Positions 1 to 4,359 of a stretch of DNA of 5,522 nt are shown here, piece after piece; position 1 is the first letter of the stretch; each line of letters starts with the position of its first letter. Source of the DNA: Desulfuromonadaceae bacterium (GTDB taxonomy: Bacteria > Desulfobacterota > Desulfuromonadia > Desulfuromonadales > Syntrophotaleaceae); contig JAIOSZ010000295.1 in NCBI GenBank assembly GCA_021107335.1, forward strand, positions 1-5,522, in the 5' to 3' direction. The notes beneath the pieces were generated by a model. The model searched no databases and was not told the origin of the DNA. It was given only the letters and a program-made list of their open reading frames with translations. The position numbers and the translations under genes were made by a program.

Positions 1-1
1 G

Positions 2-769
2 TTGCCGGGTATTGCCGCCTTTATCTATCGGCTTAAGTATCGTGACGATTCACCGATCGCAGCCGATACCCAACTCGATCTGGGAGGTAATTTCGCCCAT
101 ATGATGGGCATCGCGACCCCTTATGACGATCTGGCGCGGATGTATTTCATTCTCCATTCGGACCACGAATCGGGTAATGTCTCGGCCCATACGACTCGCC
201 TAGTGGCCTCGGCCCTGGCCGACGCCTATTATAGCTTTTCCGCTGGCATCAATGGTTTGTCCGGTCCCCTGCATGGTCTAGCCAACCAGGAGGTGCTGCG
301 CTGGATTCAGGGGGTCATGGAAAAGCTTGGCGGCCAGTTGCCCACCGAGACTGAATTGACCAAGTTCCTCTGGCAGACCCTAAACAGCGGTCAGGTCATT
401 CCCGGCTACGGTCACGCTGTGCTGCGTAAAACCGACCCACGTTTTACCGCCCAGATGACCTTTTGCGAAAAGCACCTGCCCGACGATCCCATGTTTCAAC
501 TGGTACAGATGATCTACCGAGTGGCGCCCAAGATTCTAATGGAACATGGCAAGGCCCGCAATCCCTGGCCCAATGTCGATGCTCAGTCCGGGGTAATTCA
601 ATGGCACTACGGGGTTACCGAATACGATTTTTATACCGTGCTATTTGCCGTCGGTCGCGCCATCGGAGTGCTGGCCAATATCACCTGGGACCGGGCTCTC
701 GGATATCCCCTGGAGCGGCCCAAGTCGGTTACCCTGGATATGCTCGAAGAGGCCGCCAAAAACGGTTGA
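2..769 (+). CDS. gltA: Citrate synthase, C-terminal part (5' end outside window)
   Basis: This is the C-terminal 255 residues of citrate synthase, which condenses oxaloacetate and acetyl-CoA to citrate at the entry of the TCA cycle in the cytoplasm. The frame is open at the left edge, so the first visible codon (TTG) is internal. All three catalytic residues of the family are visible: His in GPLHGLANQ (fragment residue 91, equivalent to pig His274), His in PGYGHAVLRKTDPRF (138, His320) and Asp in PNVDAQSGV (193, Asp375). The wording of these motifs and the tail resemble the eukaryote-like, mitochondrial-type enzyme known from Geobacter rather than the E. coli type I hexameric enzyme; that is from memory, not an alignment. 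A strong terminator follows 37 nt after the stop, so the gene is transcriptionally separate from the regulator downstream. The family assignment is firm; the missing N-terminus cannot be judged. Confidence 0.96.
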   Translation: MPGIAAFIYRLKYRDDSPIAADTQLDLGGNFAHMMGIATPYDDLARMYFILHSDHESGNVSAHTTRLVASALADAYYSFSAGINGLSGPLHGLANQEVLRWIQGVMEKLGGQLPTETELTKFLWQTLNSGQVIPGYGHAVLRKTDPRFTAQMTFCEKHLPDDPMFQLVQMIYRVAPKILMEHGKARNPWPNVDAQSGVIQWHYGVTEYDFYTVLFAVGRAIGVLANITWDRALGYPLERPKSVTLDMLEEAAKNG

Positions 770-806
770 TCCTTCGTGGAACCGTAGATCTAAAATACTG
801 ATGTTT

Positions 807-836
807 AAGGCCCCTTGATCCAAGGGGCCTTTTTTT
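807..836 (+). terminator. Intrinsic terminator of citrate synthase
   Basis: A perfect 11-bp stem (AAGGCCCCTTG 807-817 with CAAGGGGCCTT 821-831) has a 3-nt ATC loop and runs into seven consecutive T (830-836). It lies 37 nt after the citrate synthase stop. This is a textbook rho-independent terminator and insulates the draTG unit from upstream transcription. Confidence 0.95.
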
Positions 837-847
837 GTGGAAGTTTA

Positions 848-865
848 CCCGGAGCAGATTCCGGG
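848..865. promoter_or_regulatory. 18-bp perfect palindrome upstream of the sigma-54 element
   Basis: CCCGGA-N6-TCCGGG is a perfect dyad. It lies 28 bp upstream of the -24 GG of the proposed sigma-54 promoter and is centred near -62 from the predicted start. It is a plausible binding site for an activator or repressor of the downstream operon. If it is transcribed it would also fold as a 6-bp stem with a 6-nt GCAGAT loop. The dyad is seen directly; its role as an operator is inferred. It does not match the NifA upstream site TGT-N10-ACA. Confidence 0.4.
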
Positions 866-892
866 CGCCGGATTTTGAGCTGTAGAGGATCG

Positions 893-908
893 CGGCATTG
901 TATATGCA
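893..908 (+). promoter_or_regulatory. Candidate sigma-54 (-24/-12) promoter
   Basis: The sequence CGGCATTGTATATGCA carries GG at 894-895 and GC at 906-907 with exactly 10 nt between them. It matches the sigma-54 consensus TGGCACrnnnnTTGCA at GGCA and TGCA, 8 of the 11 fixed consensus positions. The predicted start is near 919, giving a leader of roughly 58 nt before the GTG at 977. Sigma-54 control fits nitrogenase-related genes. A competing sigma-70 reading (TTGAGC 875-880, 17 nt, TTGTAT 898-903) is weaker. No transcription data are available here. Confidence 0.55.
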
Positions 909-962
909 GAAGCCACCAGCGAAGATTCGCACGTTTGTTATCAACCTTATGACAAAAAGGCT

Positions 963-967
963 GGAGG
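963..967 (+). promoter_or_regulatory. Shine-Dalgarno of the ANTAR regulator gene
   Basis: GGAGG sits 9 nt before GTG at 977, and this decides that start. The bases 916-920 (CCAGC) can pair with GCTGG at 960-964. After one mismatch, 913-914 can pair with 966-967, so the ribosome site could be masked in the leader RNA. Confidence 0.8.
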
Positions 968-976
968 AATGATTTC

Positions 977-1549
977 GTGAAAAAAGCACTGGTAGTCGAT
1001 GACAAGGTTGAGAATCGCCGGCAAGTAGCAGAAGCGCTGGTCAGTTACGGGTTTACGGATATCATCGAAGCGGAAAATGGTCAGCAGGCTGTCGATCTCG
1101 CCATCGCCCATAAGCCGTTGTTGATCGTGATGGATGTTGGGATGCCGGTCATGGACGGTATTACTGCTGCTGAAATTATCAGCACAAAGGCTCCGGCGCC
1201 GATCGTTTTGCTGACCGGAAAAACAGATACCGAGACCATCGAGAGGGCGCGACTTGCCGGGGTGATGAATTATGTGGTCAAGCCTTTTCGGGAAGAGCAG
1301 TTCCATCCGGCCGTCGATCTGGCCATTCACCACTTCGTCTGCGAATCGAGTTTGCGGGATGAGGTCGACAAACTCAAGGACACCCTGGAGACCCGCAAGG
1401 TGATTGAAAAGGCCAAGGGGGTGCTGATGAAAAACGGCCTTTCCGAAGAAGATGCCTACCGCCGGTTGCAGAAGATGGCGATGAATAATCGCAAGAGCTT
1501 GCGGCAAGTGGCTGAGGCCATTCTTCTGACCGACGGTATGGTCGGCTGA
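977..1549 (+). CDS. Receiver-ANTAR response regulator (RNA-binding antiterminator)
   Basis: A 190-residue two-domain regulator. Residues 1-120 form a CheY-like receiver with every phosphorylation residue in place: the acidic pair D8-D9, phospho-acceptor D53 in VMDVGMP, T80, and K102 in the KPF motif. Residues 126-140 are a charged linker that could form a coiled coil. Residues 140-185 form an ANTAR domain (RKVIEKAKGVLMKNGLSEEDAYRRLQKMA, then SLRQVAEAILL), the three-helix fold that binds paired hexaloop hairpins in nascent mRNA and blocks terminators. The GTG start has a good GGAGG 9 nt upstream. The stop overlaps the draT start (TGATG), so the two genes are probably translationally coupled. 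In Geobacter sulfurreducens the ANTAR regulator GnfR, phosphorylated by GnfK, controls nitrogen-fixation genes; this protein may be its counterpart, but no kinase gene is in the window. Family assignment is firm; the targets are inferred from the draTG neighbours. Confidence 0.93.
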   Translation: MKKALVVDDKVENRRQVAEALVSYGFTDIIEAENGQQAVDLAIAHKPLLIVMDVGMPVMDGITAAEIISTKAPAPIVLLTGKTDTETIERARLAGVMNYVVKPFREEQFHPAVDLAIHHFVCESSLRDEVDKLKDTLETRKVIEKAKGVLMKNGLSEEDAYRRLQKMAMNNRKSLRQVAEAILLTDGMVG

Positions 1550-2343
1550 TGTCCACTGCTTCTCTCAATCTATGTAATCTTCCCCCTTGGGCCATAGCCT
1601 CGCGCCATTTTAACTGTCAGCCGAAAACTCTGGAAATTCAGGGGGTTCGCCAGGCCAATCGGTTATTGTTTGAACGTCTGGAGGAGGAGTCTGACGAAGC
1701 TAGACGGGCGAACATCTTCAACGATTTCATGGATGTGACCTTTCAACTTCATCAGTGGCAACAGCAGAAGTCGGTCAGTGGGCGCAAGAGTCTCAAAAAC
1801 AGCTATCTGCGTTTTTTGCGAGGCTGGATGTTTGACTCCAACGGGCGGGAGGGTGCGGTCCTTAAGGGATGGGTCGAAAGTCGTTTTGGTTTGCACCCGA
1901 CCTATCACGAGGTACCCATCGAGGATCCCCACTCGGAAGGATATTTTCATTTTCTGGTGCAGCGCATGCGCGGCGCGGCCCGCACCAGTGCCATTCATCA
2001 GCAACTTGATGTGCTCTATGAATTTACCCAGTACGAGTTGCGGCGACGGTTTCCTGAACAAAAGCATTTCACCCTTTATCGGGGAGTTTACGGTTTTGAA
2101 GAACACGTCATTCTTGAACAGATCGATAAGCATCACTGTCTGATGCGACTCAACAATCTGAATTCCTTTACCGGCGATTTCGAACGAGCTTGGGAATTTG
2201 GTAGCCGGGTGCTGAAGTCCGAAATCACCTTGACCAAAATCGTTTTTTTTAACGGCCTGCTGCTCACCGCGCGGCTGCAGGGAGAGGAAGAATATCTGGT
2301 GATCGGTGGCGAATACGAAGTCGAGGTAATGATCGGTGGCTGA
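1549..2343 (+). CDS. draT: NAD(+)-dinitrogenase-reductase ADP-D-ribosyltransferase DraT
   Basis: A 264-residue protein recognised as DraT, close to the usual length for the family. DraT transfers ADP-ribose from NAD+ to an arginine (Arg101 in Rhodospirillum rubrum) of the nitrogenase Fe protein NifH, switching nitrogenase off when ammonium appears or energy falls. The N-terminal block LPPWAIASRHFNCQPKTLEI followed by GVRQANRLLFE (about 11-42) is the family hallmark. LYRG (R178), NLNSFTG (S206) and the acidic stretch EEEYLVIGGEYEVE (246-259) can be read as the R-S-E elements of ADP-ribosyltransferases; the catalytic assignment is tentative. There is no signal peptide or membrane segment, as expected for a cytoplasmic enzyme. 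It starts inside the stop of the ANTAR gene (TGATG) with no clear Shine-Dalgarno of its own, so it probably depends on coupling. The following gene is DraG, which strongly supports the call. Confidence 0.92.
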   Translation: MSTASLNLCNLPPWAIASRHFNCQPKTLEIQGVRQANRLLFERLEEESDEARRANIFNDFMDVTFQLHQWQQQKSVSGRKSLKNSYLRFLRGWMFDSNGREGAVLKGWVESRFGLHPTYHEVPIEDPHSEGYFHFLVQRMRGAARTSAIHQQLDVLYEFTQYELRRRFPEQKHFTLYRGVYGFEEHVILEQIDKHHCLMRLNNLNSFTGDFERAWEFGSRVLKSEITLTKIVFFNGLLLTARLQGEEEYLVIGGEYEVEVMIGG

Positions 2344-3253
2344 TCCGGGGCGCACGACATTCAACCGGGAGGAATTGGTGGCACGGGCTCAGGCGGCTTT
2401 TCTGGGCTTGGCCCTAGGTGACGCTTTAGGAGCGACCACGGAATTTCTGTTGCCCGGGGAAATCCGTTATCGCCACAAGGTGCATAACAAGATCATTGGT
2501 GGTGGTTGGCTGAATCTGAAGGCCGGTCAGGTCACAGATGATACGCAGATGAGTCTGTGTATCGCCCGGGCTATCGACGAAACAGGAGGCTGGGATCGGG
2601 TTCGAATCATGGAGCTCTTTGCTGAATGGCTGAAAACCCGTCCTGTCGATGTGGGCGCCACCTGCCGCCGCAGTATCAGTCGTTACATCATCAAAGGTGA
2701 GATCGGTAAGGAGTACAGCGACCAAGATGCCGGTAACGGTGCCGCCATGCGCATGGCGCCGGTGGCCCTGTTTGCCCTGGGCAATGAGGATCTGCTTCAG
2801 GAACAAGCTGTCGATCAGGCCCGCCTGACCCACAACAACAAGCTGTCTGATGCCGCCTGTATAACCATCGGTCGCTTGGTTCAGCAGGCCATTCTTGGTG
2901 CGGATCGGCCATCATTACATAGTCTTGTCCGCGAACTGTACAGTGAATGTCCAAAATTTCAGTGTAAACGCTACCGGGGTGGTGCCTCGGCCTATGTGGT
3001 CGAGACCATGCAGACCGTTTTTCACTATTTTTTCGGTACGGCCCATTTTGAAGAATGTTTGGTCGGAGTGGTCAACCAGGGGGGGGATGCTGACACTACC
3101 GGGGCCATTGCCGGGATGATTGCCGGGGCCTTTTACGGGTTGGATTCTCTGCCGAAAAAATGGCTTAGAAAACTTGATCCGGCGGTAGGCAAGGAAATCA
3201 AAGTACTGGCCGAGCGTTTGGTGGATCTGTCTCCACTTGGGCGGCAGTTTTAA
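2336..3253 (+). CDS. draG: ADP-ribosyl-[dinitrogen reductase] glycohydrolase DraG
   Basis: A 305-residue enzyme that removes ADP-ribose from NifH and so reactivates nitrogenase, reversing DraT. It is a dinuclear-metal (Mn) ADP-ribosylglycohydrolase. Motifs in order: FLGLALGDALGATTEF (22-37), GQVTDDTQMSL (64-74, metal ligands TDD), RPVDVGATCRR (102-112), DAGNGAAMR (131-139), LTHNNKLSDAAC (164-175), YVVETMQTVFHYF (220-232) and NQGGDADTTGAIAGM (247-261, metal ligands DAD and T). As recalled, these match Rhodospirillum rubrum DraG nearly block by block, including its RPVDVG and THN segments, so this is DraG rather than a general ADP-ribosylglycohydrolase. The start is uncertain: GTG 2336 overlaps draT by 8 nt, while GTG 2378 has GGAGG (2368-2372) 5 nt upstream and would remove 14 residues. 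The GDALG core is kept either way. Confidence 0.93.
   Translation: MADPGRTTFNREELVARAQAAFLGLALGDALGATTEFLLPGEIRYRHKVHNKIIGGGWLNLKAGQVTDDTQMSLCIARAIDETGGWDRVRIMELFAEWLKTRPVDVGATCRRSISRYIIKGEIGKEYSDQDAGNGAAMRMAPVALFALGNEDLLQEQAVDQARLTHNNKLSDAACITIGRLVQQAILGADRPSLHSLVRELYSECPKFQCKRYRGGASAYVVETMQTVFHYFFGTAHFEECLVGVVNQGGDADTTGAIAGMIAGAFYGLDSLPKKWLRKLDPAVGKEIKVLAERLVDLSPLGRQF
2368..2372 (+). promoter_or_regulatory. Possible Shine-Dalgarno for a shorter draG start
   Basis: GGAGG lies 5 nt before an in-frame GTG at 2378. The 5'-most start, GTG 2336, has no comparable site and would rely on coupling with draT. Rhodospirillum rubrum DraG has about nine residues before the ALGAFLGLA block. The 2336 start gives 17 and the 2378 start gives 3, so length does not settle the choice. 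Confidence 0.45.
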
Positions 3254-3436
3254 CCCAGGCTCGATTTGTTGTTCTGCAGCTAGGGCCGCTATATACCGCT
3301 AGGGGTGTTAAGATCCTATTTGCGGTACAGGCAAATGACCGACTGCGATCAGTCAGCGAGTCCATCCTTTTCAATGGCATAATCGCCGGACTTTGTGTTA
3401 GATGTTTACGCATGGGCCATCGAACTTCGATAGTCT
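3254..3436. other. Non-coding stretch with several inverted repeats
   Basis: No convincing gene is seen here. Hairpins found by eye: TACCGC(3294-3299)+TAGG(3300-3303) pairing with CCTA(3315-3318)+GCGGTA(3322-3327), a 10-bp stem with a 3-nt bulge; GACTG(3341-3345)/CAGTC(3350-3354); CCAT(3362-3365)/ATGG(3374-3377), which is mutually exclusive with AGTCC(3359-3363)/GGACT(3388-3392). Short direct repeats CCGCTA recur at 3286 and 3296 (10-bp period), and GCTAGGG at 3279 and 3298. None is followed by a T-run, so no intrinsic terminator for draG is visible. I do not recognise a known riboswitch. Confidence 0.4.
3405..3434 (+). promoter_or_regulatory. Weak candidate sigma-70 promoter with nested palindromes
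   Basis: TTTACG (3405-3410) and GATAGT (3429-3434) are 18 nt apart and each matches 4 of 6 consensus positions. Two adjoining palindromes lie in the spacer and over the -10: ATGG-G-CCAT (3412-3420) and ATCGAA-C-TTCGAT (3419-3431). This is the placement expected of a repressor operator for the Cys-cluster gene. The dyads are seen directly; the promoter itself is a weak inference. Confidence 0.3.
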
Positions 3437-3496
3437 TTGTATGTGCCGTCCAGAAAGTTCTTCGGTGTGGGTAGAGGGCACTTCTTGTCTTCTGTG

Positions 3497-4231
3497 ATGC
3501 CGACTCCCCTTATTAGATTGTTGCGAATGAATAATGCTACAAAACCTTTCATCGATAGCCTCGTCCTACAAGATATTTTAGGGCAGTATCAGGCTTTGCT
3601 GGCCACGGTAGACGATTGGTTCTCCCGTTGTAAGAAATCCTATGAAGGGCAGGTTCACTGCGCCGCAGGTTGTTCGGCTTGTTGTCGTGGTCTGTTCGAT
3701 ATATCCCTGCTCGATGCATATTTACTACAGGCTGGCCTCAGGCGCCTGCCTCTGGAACGTCAGGCCGTAATTCGAGGCAAGGCCGAGAAGCGCCTTCGTC
3801 AGTTGCAAGTGGATTGGCCCGAGTTGCGTCAGCCTTATCTGTTGAACCACCTGCCCGACGAACTCTGGACCGAAATGCCTGAGGACGACCGGACGCCTTG
3901 TCCACTATTGGGGGAGGACGGCGGTTGCCTGGTTTATGAGTACCGGCCGATGCTCTGTCGCACTCACGGTCTGCCCAACATTGATGACAGTGGAGAAAGT
4001 TTTTCCAATCACTACTGCACTTTGAACTTTGCCGGTATCGATCCCTTGAGACTGGATAAGCTGCGCTGGTCCTTCCGTCGCGTTTATACCCAGGAATTCG
4101 ACCTGCTTGCCCAGTTCAATCGTCAACTGCTTGGTTCCCCCCTCAGGGAGGCCGATACCTTCATTCCTCTGGCTCTGCTCATCGATTTTCCTGCCCTTGC
4201 GACTGATCCCTCTTTGGTCTCGATCCTCTGA
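3497..4231 (+). CDS. YkgJ-family CxxxCxxCC cysteine-cluster protein
   Basis: A cytoplasmic protein of about 244 residues belonging to the YkgJ / UPF0153-type family, thought to chelate zinc or iron; no reaction is known. Counted from ATG 3497, the cluster CAAGCSACC gives C55, C59, C62 and C63, with an extra C45 upstream. The second half has CPLL (C135), GGCLVYEYRPMLCRTHG (C144, C154, H157) and HYC (C174). The pattern C-x3-C-x2-CC followed by CPLL, GGC-VYE-RP and CR is the family signature. The start is uncertain: the frame is open from TTG 3437, TTG 3485 has AGAGGG (3473-3478) 6 nt upstream, and ATG 3497 and ATG 3527 lack a well-placed ribosome site. Similarity should begin near DILGQYQALLATVDDWF, so all options keep the domain. 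It is separated from draG by 240 nt and probably has its own promoter. A link to nitrogenase control is possible but unsupported. Confidence 0.8.
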   Translation: MPTPLIRLLRMNNATKPFIDSLVLQDILGQYQALLATVDDWFSRCKKSYEGQVHCAAGCSACCRGLFDISLLDAYLLQAGLRRLPLERQAVIRGKAEKRLRQLQVDWPELRQPYLLNHLPDELWTEMPEDDRTPCPLLGEDGGCLVYEYRPMLCRTHGLPNIDDSGESFSNHYCTLNFAGIDPLRLDKLRWSFRRVYTQEFDLLAQFNRQLLGSPLREADTFIPLALLIDFPALATDPSLVSIL

Positions 4232-4297
4232 GCCCACTGCTCACTTAGCCAGTAAAAAGTCTTCTTCACAGGTTGGTCTAGTTTGCGATAGATGAAT

Positions 4298-4334
4298 AAA
4301 AAAACCGCCCACCGGGAAGCCGATGGGCGGTTTT
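4298..4334. terminator. Bidirectional intrinsic terminator between convergent genes
   Basis: An 11-bp stem (AAAACCGCCCA 4301-4311 with TGGGCGGTTTT 4324-4334) has a further CGG/CCG pairing inside (4313-4315 with 4320-4322) and a GAAG loop. On the minus strand the stem ends in seven T (complement of A 4298-4304), a strong terminator for the chemoreceptor gene. On the plus strand only four T follow, all within the stem, so termination of the Cys-cluster gene is probably less efficient. Confidence 0.9.
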
Positions 4335-4359
4335 GGCTGAGCAGAGTTGCGAATTCTTT

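Noticed and set aside
770..893. NifA upstream activating site TGT-N10-ACA
   Set aside because: No match found by eye. TGT at 836-838 is not followed by ACA at the required distance.
838..976. ANTAR target (paired hexaloop hairpins) in the leader of the regulator's own operon
   Set aside because: The only hexaloop (854-859, GCAGAT) lacks A at position 1, lies upstream of the proposed start, and has no second hexaloop or terminator after it.
947..1507. Long minus-strand open frame opposite the ANTAR gene, and similar antisense frames opposite draT and draG
   Set aside because: The plus-strand products have clear family motifs throughout; the antisense translations do not. They are shadows of high-GC coding sequence.
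3198..3413. Minus-strand open frame of 71 codons spanning the draG end and the spacer
   Set aside because: It overlaps draG in antisense, its composition is unlike a known protein, and no ribosome site or conserved motif is seen. It is probably chance.
3254..3496. Possible riboswitch (c-di-GMP GEMM, TPP or Moco type), suggested by the stems and the aggggt/gcaaat strings
   Set aside because: The conserved cores of these classes as I know them are absent on either strand, and no terminator or masked ribosome site follows.
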